From Bacteroidota bacterium (GTDB lineage Bacteria > Bacteroidota > Bacteroidia > Flavobacteriales > Weeksellaceae), in contig JAEZWE010000218.1 of the NCBI GenBank assembly GCA_023420435.1, positions 1-10,591 on the forward strand: a DNA stretch of 10,591 nucleotides, read 5' to 3'. The position numbers were made by a program, and so were the translations under genes. The notes under the pieces are model-generated. The model was not told the DNA's origin. It saw nothing but the letters and a program-made list of their open reading frames with translations, and searched no databases. Below are positions 1 through 7,035 of this stretch, piece after piece; position 1 is the stretch's first letter, and every line of letters begins with the position of its first letter.

Positions 1-9
1 ATTCAGCTT

Positions 10-1023
10 ATGCGTAAAATATTATATATCATTGGATTATCAATTTTTGTTTCCTGTGCGTCACAGCAACCAACAAAAAACACGACAACAAATCCAAAAC
101 CTACAACAGTAACAACAGCGCCAAAACCAACCACACCAACCTATCCAAAACCAATAACCATACAAGGAGTAGAGTTTTACACCACCAATATTGCGGACAT
201 TACTAAAAATGACAATACGGTAAGTTACGGATCTATTGTAAGTGCAAAACCTGCAGGTTATAAAGTTGTTAAAACCTATTTCCCAGCAATTGGACAAAAT
301 TTTCGTCAAAAATATTTAATTCTTCATTATACTGCTTTAGATGATGATAAATCTTTAACGGTTTTAACACAGCAATCTGTAAGCTCTCATTATTTGGTGA
401 ACAATTTAGGAAATAATGAAATTTATCAGTTGGTTGATGAAAATAAAAGAGCTTATCATGCAGGAAACAGCTCTTGGAGAAGTGATAAAATGCTCAATGA
501 TACTTCAATCGGAATCGAAATTGTGAATAATGGTTACACTACAGATTCCATAGGAAATAGAGTATTCGTTGCATTTGAAGAAGCACAAATTAAAAAAGTG
601 GCGGCTTTAGCGAAAGACATTGTTACAAGATACAATATTCCACCTACCAATGTTTTGGCGCATTCTGATATTGCTCCTCTAAGAAAACAAGATCCAGGTC
701 CTCTTTTTCCATGGAAAAGATTGTATGAGCAATATCAAATCGGGATGTGGTATGATGAAGCGGTAAAACAAAATTTCATGTCACAATTGGTTAATACCAA
801 CTTTGAAATAAACAGCAATACTTCTACCATGATTATCAAAATTCAGGCTGCGTTAAACCAATTAGGTTATGATATTTCACCTTCCGGAACTTGGGATACC
901 AATAACAGAAAAGTTGTGGAAGCTTTTCAGTTTCACTTTAGACCGGAAAAATTTGACGGTATTGTTGATGCTGAAACCTGGGCTATTTTACAGGCTCTAA
1001 ATCAAAAATATCCACTAAAATAA
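10..1023 (+). CDS. N-acetylmuramoyl-L-alanine amidase, AmiD-like lipoprotein with peptidoglycan-binding domain
   Basis: This 337-residue enzyme is predicted to cleave the amide bond between N-acetylmuramic acid and the stem peptide, for peptidoglycan turnover or recycling. Residues 1-15 form a short lipoprotein signal with lipobox FVSC, giving a lipidated Cys16. Residues about 21-50 are a Thr/Pro-rich tether. The Amidase_2 domain spans about 95-240. Visible zinc ligands are His106 (in LILHYTA), His218 (in LAHSD) and Asp228 (in KQDPG). Glu170 (in IGIEI) and Lys226, two residues before the Asp, match the catalytic Glu and Lys of E. coli AmiD. Residues about 275-335 form a PG_binding_1 domain. 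No acidic lipoprotein surface-export signal follows Cys16, so a periplasm-facing membrane anchor is likely. Only 9 bases precede the ATG, so promoter and upstream neighbours cannot be judged. A hairpin terminator follows directly. Confidence 0.93.
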   Translation: MRKILYIIGLSIFVSCASQQPTKNTTTNPKPTTVTTAPKPTTPTYPKPITIQGVEFYTTNIADITKNDNTVSYGSIVSAKPAGYKVVKTYFPAIGQNFRQKYLILHYTALDDDKSLTVLTQQSVSSHYLVNNLGNNEIYQLVDENKRAYHAGNSSWRSDKMLNDTSIGIEIVNNGYTTDSIGNRVFVAFEEAQIKKVAALAKDIVTRYNIPPTNVLAHSDIAPLRKQDPGPLFPWKRLYEQYQIGMWYDEAVKQNFMSQLVNTNFEINSNTSTMIIKIQAALNQLGYDISPSGTWDTNNRKVVEAFQFHFRPEKFDGIVDAETWAILQALNQKYPLK

Positions 1024-1030
1024 TTTTTTT

Positions 1031-1062
1031 AAGTGCTTTTTCAAAAGCACTTTTTTATTTTT
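1031..1062 (+). terminator. Intrinsic terminator of the amidase gene
   Basis: A perfect inverted repeat lies 7 nt after the amidase stop codon: AAGTGCTTT (1031-1039) pairs with AAAGCACTT (1044-1052) across a 4-nt loop. A T-rich run (1051-1062, broken by one A) follows. This is the classic rho-independent layout. The T-run merges with the TAnnTTTG box of the next gene, so terminator and promoter are fused back to back. Confidence 0.88.
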
Positions 1063-1063
1063 G
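1056..1063 (+). promoter_or_regulatory. Bacteroidetes -7 promoter box (TATTTTTG) for the glycosyltransferase gene
   Basis: TATTTTTG fits the Bacteroidetes sigma-ABfr -7 consensus TAnnTTTG. It lies 5 nt before the GTG at 1069, so transcription would begin at or very near the start codon. No convincing -33 TTG is visible at the usual spacing, because that position falls inside the upstream terminator stem. The T-rich setting raises the chance of a coincidental match. Confidence 0.5.
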
Positions 1064-1068
1064 TCCTT

Positions 1069-2271
1069 GTGAAACACATCGTCATCATTGGTCTTGTTAT
1101 TCCCGAACCTGCTTCTACAGCGGCGGGACATCGCATGATGCAACTTATCGATTTGTTTAAAAAAAGAAATTACAAAATCACGTTTCTTACTTCCTCCAAT
1201 AATGTGGAATTTTCTGAAAAAACCGAAATCCAAAAAATTGAAATCAACAATTCTGGTTTTGATGATTTGATAACAAAATTGAATCCCGACATTGTGCTTT
1301 TCGACCGTTACATTTCCGAAGAACAATTTGGATGGCGTGTTTCCGAAAACTGTCCGAATGCTTTGAAAATGTTGGACACAGAAGATTTGCATTTTCTTCG
1401 TGAAGCCCGCCGAAAAGCCTTTATTGAAAAGCAAAAAATTGAAAATCAAGATTTCATCAATGATATTTTTAAAAGAGAAATCGCTTCCATTTTGCGTTGC
1501 GATTTATCTTTAATTATTTCTGAATTTGAAATGAATTTACTCACTTCAACTTTCAAAATCAATCCTGAAATACTAAATTACCTTCCGTTTTTAACGGAGG
1601 AAATCAACCGAAATTCAAAACCATTTCAACAACGGCAACATTTTGTAAGCATCGGAAATTTTCTCCACGAACCGAATTGGCAAACCGTTCTTCAGCTCAA
1701 GAAAGTTTGGAAAAAAATACGTGAAAAACTTCCTACAACTGAACTTCATATTTACGGCGCTTATGCTTCTGAAAAAGTGTTCCAATTGCATAATGAAAAG
1801 GAGGGTTTCATTGTGAAAGGAAGAGCGAAATCGGTGGAAAAAATCTATAACGACTATCGTGTTCTCCTCGCTCCTATTCCTTTTGGTGCAGGTTTGAAGG
1901 GAAAACTTTGGGAAAGCATGAAATTTGGAATTCCGAATGTTACTTCATCCATCGGAGCCGAAGGAATGCACGGAAACATGGATTGGAATGGTTTTATCGA
2001 AGATTCTGATGAAAATTTTATCCAAAAAGCGGTGGAATTGTATGTAGATGAAAATATTTGGAAAACTGCTCAAGAAAATGGTTATCAAATTTTGGAAAAG
2101 CGCTTTATGAAGATAGATTTTGACCAAAATTTCTTCAACAAAATTGAAAATTTACAAGAAAATTTAGACTATCATCGGAACGAAAATTATTTAGGTCAAA
2201 TTCTTCAACACCATCAATTGAATTCCACCAAATATTTAAGTAAATGGATTGAAGAAAAGAATAAGAAATAA
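1069..2271 (+). CDS. GT4-like glycosyltransferase (GT-B fold)
   Basis: This 400-residue protein resembles group 1 (GT4-like) glycosyltransferases, which move a sugar from a nucleotide-sugar donor to an acceptor. The N-terminal Rossmann half begins with HIVIIGL and the segment PASTAAGHRM (about residues 14-23). The C-terminal donor-binding half opens near SIGNFLHEPN (about 195-204). It carries the family signature FGAGLKGKLWESM (272-284) followed by GIPNVTSSIGAEGM. No signal peptide or membrane segment is evident, so it is probably cytosolic. I chose the GTG at 1069: an in-frame GTG at 1033 would add 12 residues encoded by the amidase terminator, while 1069 starts right at the first beta strand and sits behind a promoter-like box. 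Donor, acceptor and pathway cannot be told; no polysaccharide or O-antigen genes flank it. It converges with prmA across 32 bp. Confidence 0.85.
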   Translation: MKHIVIIGLVIPEPASTAAGHRMMQLIDLFKKRNYKITFLTSSNNVEFSEKTEIQKIEINNSGFDDLITKLNPDIVLFDRYISEEQFGWRVSENCPNALKMLDTEDLHFLREARRKAFIEKQKIENQDFINDIFKREIASILRCDLSLIISEFEMNLLTSTFKINPEILNYLPFLTEEINRNSKPFQQRQHFVSIGNFLHEPNWQTVLQLKKVWKKIREKLPTTELHIYGAYASEKVFQLHNEKEGFIVKGRAKSVEKIYNDYRVLLAPIPFGAGLKGKLWESMKFGIPNVTSSIGAEGMHGNMDWNGFIEDSDENFIQKAVELYVDENIWKTAQENGYQILEKRFMKIDFDQNFFNKIENLQENLDYHRNENYLGQILQHHQLNSTKYLSKWIEEKNKK

Positions 2272-2303
2272 TTTTTCCTAAAATTTTCGTTTCAAATTTC
2301 TCA

Positions 2304-3131
2304 TTATTTTTCCAACAGCAAACTCATCCATTCTTCACGCTGTTGCTTGTTTTTCAAGGTTAAATTTTGCTCATTGCAAACTTCTAAAATATCGTCCACA
2401 TCAAAGAAACATAATCCTGAAAGCAATAATTTTCCACCTTTATTCAACACCGAAACGTAGGTTGGAATATCAGAAATCAAAATATTTCGGTTGATGTTTG
2501 CTAGAATTATATCATAATTTTCTGAGCCTAAATTTTCTGCCGTTCCCTGGGAAATTTCCAATTCTACTCCATTTCTCTCAGCATTTTCTTTGGAATTTTC
2601 CACCGACCATTCGTCAATATCGATGGCAACCACTTTTTCTGCTCCTTTTTGTTTGGCAAAAATCGCCAAAACCGAAGTTCCGCAACCCATATCCAAAACT
2701 GTTTTTCCAGAAAAATCCATCTCCAACATTTGTTGGATCATCAAATGTGTTGTGGGATGATGACCCGTTCCGAAAGACATTTTCGGTTGAATCACCAACT
2801 CGTGAAGTCCCGGTTTTGGTTCGTGAAATTCCGCACGAATGTAAACTTTATCCGCAACATTTATCGGTTCAAAATTCTTTTCCCATTCTTCATTCCAGTT
2901 GATATTCGGCATTTCGGAATATTCGTAAGAAATCTCGATTTCAGGATTATTAAGCAAATGCAAATTTTTCAAATCTTCTTCTTTGAACTGTTCTTTTTGG
3001 ATATAAGCCAAAATTCCGTCGTGTTCTTCGGTAAAACTGTCGAAACCAATTTCGATTAATTCTGCCATCAAAATTTCGTTCCAAGGTTGTAGCGGATTGA
3101 TTTTAAAATTGAATTCAAGATAATTTTGCAT
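2304..3131 (-). CDS. prmA: Ribosomal protein L11 methyltransferase PrmA
   Basis: PrmA transfers methyl groups from S-adenosylmethionine to amino groups of ribosomal protein L11 in the cytosol. The 275-residue product is slightly shorter than the E. coli enzyme (about 293), as is usual for Bacteroidetes homologues. An N-terminal substrate-recognition domain (about 1-90) is followed by a linker and a class I methyltransferase domain. The diagnostic PrmA motif FGTGHHPTT is at 120-128, SAM motif I VLDMGCGTSVLAI at 145-157, the motif II acidic residues at VVAIDID (167-173), and the active-site segment LANINRNIL at 210-218. The ATG at 3131 is supported by a TAnnTTTG box 13 nt upstream and by the alignment of the N-terminus. 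Although it follows the phosphoesterase gene on the same strand, a terminator and its own promoter box lie between them, so it is probably an independent housekeeping unit. Confidence 0.95.
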   Translation of the reverse strand: MQNYLEFNFKINPLQPWNEILMAELIEIGFDSFTEEHDGILAYIQKEQFKEEDLKNLHLLNNPEIEISYEYSEMPNINWNEEWEKNFEPINVADKVYIRAEFHEPKPGLHELVIQPKMSFGTGHHPTTHLMIQQMLEMDFSGKTVLDMGCGTSVLAIFAKQKGAEKVVAIDIDEWSVENSKENAERNGVELEISQGTAENLGSENYDIILANINRNILISDIPTYVSVLNKGGKLLLSGLCFFDVDDILEVCNEQNLTLKNKQQREEWMSLLLEK

Positions 3132-3144
3132 CGGGAAATTTTTG

Positions 3145-3152
3145 CAAAAATA
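3145..3152 (-). promoter_or_regulatory. Bacteroidetes -7 promoter box (TATTTTTG) for prmA
   Basis: Read on the minus strand, TATTTTTG followed by CAAAA matches the TAnnTTTG -7 consensus. It ends 13 nt before the prmA ATG, implying a leader of only about 5-10 nt. No clear -33 TTTG is seen at 19-21 nt upstream, where the T-tract of the preceding terminator lies. Confidence 0.55.
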
Positions 3153-3160
3153 AGATAATG

Positions 3161-3202
3161 AAAATAAAAAAAAGCCGACTTCAAAGAATCTGAAGCCGGC
3201 TT
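3161..3202 (-). terminator. Intrinsic terminator ending the susCD-phosphoesterase cluster
   Basis: In minus-strand RNA, two 12-nt arms (3191-3202 and 3172-3183) pair across a 7-nt loop, with one internal G-U wobble. On the plus strand the arms read AAGCCGACTTCA and TGAAGCCGGCTT. The minus strand then runs into an almost pure T-tract (3161-3171). The wobble makes the hairpin stable only in minus-strand RNA; in the opposite orientation the same position is an A-C mismatch. That asymmetry fits termination of the metallophosphoesterase gene, whose stop codon is 27 bp upstream. Confidence 0.9.
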
Positions 3203-3229
3203 CGAGAGAAAAAAAGTAAAATTTATAAT

Positions 3230-4813
3230 TTATGGAATTGGTTTCAGGTTCTGAACCTCAAATTCTTCTTTTGCGGTGTAGGTTTTTCCATATCGATCTG
3301 TTGCGCGAACTTCCACCTGATGTTTTCCGATTTCCAGATTTTTCCCAAAACCGGCGCTCCAAAGATGATTGGAAGGTTCCGGATTGGAAGGTCTTCTTCC
3401 TTCAAAAAGGTTGGGTGTATTATCCCATTTCAAAACAGATTGGAAATATTTCGGGTCGATAGATTTTGAAAATTCCATTTTTTTCCATTCACCATTGTCA
3501 ATTTTATATTCCACCAAATCTTTTTCGCTTCCGGTGAAGAAATTCACGAAAATTCTTGCCGAACTTCTGGTTTTGGAAATTACTTTGGGGAAGTGAAGCT
3601 GCATCATAAAATCCTCCGGTTTTCCCGCTACTTTATATTGAATTTGATACTGATTATTTTTAAAATTGATGAAAGAATAGCCTCTGAAAGTTCCATCTCT
3701 CATCGTTGAGGCGGGAACGCCAAGCGAATCTTTTTCACCGGAATACCAATCTCCGGAAGTGGTTCCCATATTGATTTCATGAATTTCACGGGATTTTCCG
3801 TCAGCCGATTTTACGGCATGAAAAATCTGAGATTGTTTGTGGGTATGAGCCGACATCAACAAAACATTTTCAAAAGGTTGAAGCAAACTGAACAAGCGAT
3901 TTCTATCCTCTTCACGGAAATGGGCATCTCCAGGATTTTCCTCTTTCAACTGAATATGAAAGGAAACAACGATTAATTTATTTTTATCCACCAGTTTCAA
4001 ATCATTTTCTACAAATTTTAGCTGATCTTCACGAAAACCTCCCCAATAACCTTTACCATCACGAGGATCCGGATATAAAATATCATCTAAAATAACAAAA
4101 TGAACATTTCCGTAATTGAAGGAATAGTTTGCAGGTCCAAAATTGGCCTCAAAAGTTTCATCAGAATTTTTATCTTCTTTGGCTTCGTAGTTCATGTCGT
4201 GATTTCCCATTACATTGTACCACGGAAGTCCGAGTTCTTTTACCGCTTCAATGTAGGGTTTGTGCAAAGACAAATCGTCGCCCACCAAATCTCCAAGACT
4301 AATTCCCAAGATGGCCTGTTTTTTATTGGTTTTCACTTCATTGATAATTCCACGGCGGAAATAATCAATTTCTTTTAACGTATAAGGTTGTGGATCACCA
4401 AAAACCAAAATTTGAAAATCATCATTTTCCTGATTTTTGTACAAAGGGAAATCTACTGATTTAGGAAGATTTCCGGTGGGTGAAACGCCTTTATATTTGA
4501 AATCTGTAGGAGAACCTTTAGGTTTAAAATTGTAATAAAATTCTGGTAAAAAGTTAGAATTAAGTTTTGTTTGATAATGTTGAGGTTTGATGACAAAAAT
4601 GAGATTATCGCCATAAACTGGAAGCGAATATTTTCCGTTTTTATCGGTTAAAACCACTTCAATTCCGTTAGAAACCGCTACGTTTTCCAAACCTTTTTCT
4701 TTACCGTCTTTTTTTGAATTTTTGTTAAAGTCTTCATACACAAAACCCGAAACCGAATCTTGCGCAAAAGACAGGTTAGAAAGCAGCAGAAAAGCTGCAA
4801 TTATATTTTTCAT
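3230..4813 (-). CDS. Secreted calcineurin-like metallophosphoesterase with MetallophosN/MetallophosC-type flanking domains
   Basis: This 527-residue hydrolase is predicted to use two metal ions to split a phosphomono- or diester outside the cytoplasm. A Sec signal peptide (1-17, ending SFA before Gln18) is present. Residues about 21-110 form a beta-sandwich domain of SdrD-B/MetallophosN type with the acidic loop DFNKNSKKDGKEKG. The catalytic domain spans about 133-330, with GDPQ (139-142), GDLVGD (174-179), GNHD (203-206), His286 in SFHIQ and AHTH (322-325). The rest (about 345-520) resembles the MetallophosC domain. The usual His of the GDxH motif is Gln142. No type IX secretion C-terminal domain is evident, so it is probably periplasmic. 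It is last in the cluster: its ATG comes 2 nt after the GDPD stop, suggesting translational coupling. The substrate is unknown; release of phosphate from the GDPD product is inference. Confidence 0.9.
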   Translation of the reverse strand: MKNIIAAFLLLSNLSFAQDSVSGFVYEDFNKNSKKDGKEKGLENVAVSNGIEVVLTDKNGKYSLPVYGDNLIFVIKPQHYQTKLNSNFLPEFYYNFKPKGSPTDFKYKGVSPTGNLPKSVDFPLYKNQENDDFQILVFGDPQPYTLKEIDYFRRGIINEVKTNKKQAILGISLGDLVGDDLSLHKPYIEAVKELGLPWYNVMGNHDMNYEAKEDKNSDETFEANFGPANYSFNYGNVHFVILDDILYPDPRDGKGYWGGFREDQLKFVENDLKLVDKNKLIVVSFHIQLKEENPGDAHFREEDRNRLFSLLQPFENVLLMSAHTHKQSQIFHAVKSADGKSREIHEINMGTTSGDWYSGEKDSLGVPASTMRDGTFRGYSFINFKNNQYQIQYKVAGKPEDFMMQLHFPKVISKTRSSARIFVNFFTGSEKDLVEYKIDNGEWKKMEFSKSIDPKYFQSVLKWDNTPNLFEGRRPSNPEPSNHLWSAGFGKNLEIGKHQVEVRATDRYGKTYTAKEEFEVQNLKPIP

Positions 4814-4815
4814 GT

Positions 4816-5565
4816 TTATTTAATTTTTTGAAATTCATTGGGAACATTGGTCGTAACGAAACCGATTCCCATTTTTTGTAATTTTTTGAAAATTTTGGGA
4901 TCATTCACCGTCCAGGAATTGGTAATTAAGCCCAATTTTTTCGCTTCATCAATCCAAGTCGGATGTTTCTCTGTAAGAATTTTATAATGATAATCAAAAC
5001 CATCAATATTTAGATTTTTGAGTTCCATTGGTGAAAGATCGCCGTTTAAATACTGTACTTTTGCAAATGGTTTCAGTCTTTTGAGTTCTTTACAAATATT
5101 GAGTGAAAAAGAAATGAATTCGCATTGGTTTTCCATTCGAAGCTTTTCGATTAACTGAATTGTTTTTTTCACTATTTCATCTTCTAAAGCTTTTGTTTTG
5201 GCAGGTTTCAACTCTACAATCATCATCATATCTTCAAATTTTCTTCCCAATTTGAGATACTTTTTCAAAGTCGGAATTTTTTCACCATTGGAAAGTTTCA
5301 GTTTTTTTAAATCTGCATAATTAGTTTCCGAAATTTCCATTTTTCCATGATGTTCATCATGGTTGATGACCAGTTTTCCATCTTTGCTCATCCGAACATC
5401 AAACTCAGATCCATATACCTGCAAATCCATAGCATTTCCCAAAGCTTTCAAAGAATTTTCGGTAGTTTCCGGATTGGTTTTCCAGAATCCACGATGGGCA
5501 ATAATTTGAGTTTGGGCTTTCACAAGAGTGGTAAAAATTAAAATAAATAAAATTAAAATTTTCAT
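4816..5565 (-). CDS. Secreted glycerophosphodiester phosphodiesterase (GDPD family)
   Basis: The 249-residue product belongs to the GDPD family, which hydrolyses glycerophosphodiesters to glycerol-3-phosphate and an alcohol in a TIM-barrel fold. Residues 1-17 (MKILILFILIFTTLVKA) are a Sec signal peptide, so it acts in the periplasm or beyond. Key family residues are present: HRG with His24, Glu37 in TTEN, Glu54 and Asp56 (SEFDVR), catalytic His69 in NHD, Glu118 in VELK, and the C-terminal strand segment SWTVND (217-222). I chose the ATG at 5565. An in-frame ATG at 5586 would add seven polar residues before the hydrophobic segment and overlap susD, while 5565 lies 2 nt after the susD stop, the same spacing as to the next gene. 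It could also act on glycerol-phosphate polymers, as some secreted GDPDs do on teichoic acids; the sequence does not decide this. Confidence 0.9.
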   Translation of the reverse strand: MKILILFILIFTTLVKAQTQIIAHRGFWKTNPETTENSLKALGNAMDLQVYGSEFDVRMSKDGKLVINHDEHHGKMEISETNYADLKKLKLSNGEKIPTLKKYLKLGRKFEDMMMIVELKPAKTKALEDEIVKKTIQLIEKLRMENQCEFISFSLNICKELKRLKPFAKVQYLNGDLSPMELKNLNIDGFDYHYKILTEKHPTWIDEAKKLGLITNSWTVNDPKIFKKLQKMGIGFVTTNVPNEFQKIK

Positions 5566-5567
5566 TT

Positions 5568-7022
5568 TTAAGGTTTGTTCCACCACATTTTTACGTTAAT
5601 ATCATCACCACCCATTTGTTGAACCGCTGCATTATAATTGGTAGAATTCATCACTCTAGGATTGGTAGGATAAGGCATTCTTTGTGGCATATTTCCGTTA
5701 TTCAGTAAACCTCCGTTGTTAGGCATTACCGGAAAACCGGTTCTTCGCTGTTCGTACCATTGCTGTTGATCAACAAAAAATAAAGCCACATATTTCTGCA
5801 ACATAATTCTTTCCAAAGTTCCATTATAAGCAACATCCGCATCAGCAAAATAATTGGCAGGAACGGTATTTCCCCATTGTTCAATGGTTGCTTTTACTCC
5901 GTTTTCATAATACGTTTGCGCATTTCCTGTGATGATTCCTTTTTGAGCAAATTCTGCCAGTGTAAATTGCAATTCCGCGTAAGGATAAACTAAAATTTTC
6001 AAAGGTGCTTTTGCTAAATTTTGGTTCATGTTGGAAGGTTGATAATTGAATGTACTTCCCAAAGCGTAACCTGCAGGAGCTCCTTTATAGCCAATATTAG
6101 CATTTGCAGGAATAGATTTTGCCTGGGTAAAAAACTTGCTTAAACGCGGATCATTATTTTTATTTAATGTTTCAACAAAAAATTCGCCGGCAGCTCGGTA
6201 AGCCGTGAAATCCTGAGGTCTTGCAATGGGTGGCAAAAACGGCGCTACACCGGAAATATCTAAAGTTACACCTTCTGCATTATTCATAAAAATTGGAAAA
6301 GTGGTAGGATCATTTACAATTTCCTGAATTCTGCTGTGGACATTCACTTCCCCGTTTCTTTTGGAAATTCTTGCCAAAAGTCTTAATGAGAGAGAATTAC
6401 AGAATTTTTTCCATTTCAAGATTCCATCTGCGGAACTTTGCGCCTGATAGAACAAATCCAAATCTTTCAACTGTTTTGTGGTATCAAACATCGTATTTGC
6501 CAACTTTAAATCATTTAGAAGTGCGACATAAATATCTTTTTGCTGATCAAATTTTGGCGTTGAAATTCCTTCTTCGATACGCAAAGCTTCGGAAAATGGA
6601 ATATCTCCAAAAGCATCGGTAAGATTGGCATAGATCCATGCGTTTAAAACTTTTGAAATGGCTTGAATATTGGGATTGTTTTCCTTCACCGCAAAATCAC
6701 TCATTTCTTTTATTTGTTTCAGCCATTTGTAACTGGTGTTCCAATAACCTGCTCCTGTACTTTCTGTTAAATAATATCGGCTCAAGGTATTTCCTTCATT
6801 AGGGAAAGGAATAGCCACTTGCATAATTTCAAAAGTAAAACCATCTGCTCTGTTATAACCATACGCTGACATTTCGTACTGAACAGGCGCTAAAAGACTT
6901 TCTGCTGTAGGGTTTTCAATTTTGCTGGTATCGGTATTAATTTCCTCAAAGGTTCTGCTGCAAGAATTCGTAATGAGAATTGTAGAGCAAACCAAAACGA
7001 TATTGATTATTATTTTTTTCAT
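5568..7022 (-). CDS. SusD/RagB-family outer-membrane substrate-binding lipoprotein (SusD-like_2 type)
   Basis: This 484-residue lipoprotein is expected to sit on the cell surface as the lid of the SusC channel and bind the nutrient before TonB-driven import. The signal peptide begins MKKIIINIV and ends at the lipobox TNSC, giving lipidated Cys21. The following CSRTFEEINTD and the Asn/Gly/Pro-rich C-terminus (FPVMPNNGG, DDINVKMWWNKP) are typical of the SusD-like_2 branch. The middle is the alpha-helical TPR-like scaffold expected of SusD. I chose the ATG at 7022, 13 nt after the susC stop. The alternative ATG at 7049 lies inside susC and would place nine polar residues before the signal peptide. 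Pairing with the adjacent SusC is clear; the ligand is not. The downstream phosphoesterases suggest a phosphate-ester ligand rather than a plain glycan. Confidence 0.92.
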   Translation of the reverse strand: MKKIIINIVLVCSTILITNSCSRTFEEINTDTSKIENPTAESLLAPVQYEMSAYGYNRADGFTFEIMQVAIPFPNEGNTLSRYYLTESTGAGYWNTSYKWLKQIKEMSDFAVKENNPNIQAISKVLNAWIYANLTDAFGDIPFSEALRIEEGISTPKFDQQKDIYVALLNDLKLANTMFDTTKQLKDLDLFYQAQSSADGILKWKKFCNSLSLRLLARISKRNGEVNVHSRIQEIVNDPTTFPIFMNNAEGVTLDISGVAPFLPPIARPQDFTAYRAAGEFFVETLNKNNDPRLSKFFTQAKSIPANANIGYKGAPAGYALGSTFNYQPSNMNQNLAKAPLKILVYPYAELQFTLAEFAQKGIITGNAQTYYENGVKATIEQWGNTVPANYFADADVAYNGTLERIMLQKYVALFFVDQQQWYEQRRTGFPVMPNNGGLLNNGNMPQRMPYPTNPRVMNSTNYNAAVQQMGGDDINVKMWWNKP

Positions 7023-7035
7023 TTTTTTTAAATTT

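Noticed and set aside
1033..1068. Upstream in-frame GTG extending the glycosyltransferase by 12 residues
   Set aside because: The extra codons are the amidase terminator stem and T-run, and the protein fold begins naturally at the GTG at 1069.
1015..1449. Minus-strand open frame of 144 codons
   Set aside because: It lies opposite the well-supported glycosyltransferase and begins there without family resemblance; its end runs through the terminator.
2266..2309. AT-only inverted repeats between the convergent glycosyltransferase and prmA (AAATAAT/ATTATTT, and AAATTT at 2281-2286 and 2294-2299)
   Set aside because: The stems contain no GC pairs and are expected by chance in this composition; too weak to call a bidirectional terminator.
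2498..3059. Two overlapping plus-strand open frames opposite prmA
   Set aside because: prmA has all its family motifs on the other strand; these frames show no recognisable domain and are shadows.
5566..5586. Earlier ATG for the GDPD gene, overlapping susD
   Set aside because: It adds MVEQTLK before a complete signal peptide; the ATG at 5565 gives the same 2-nt spacing as the next gene pair.
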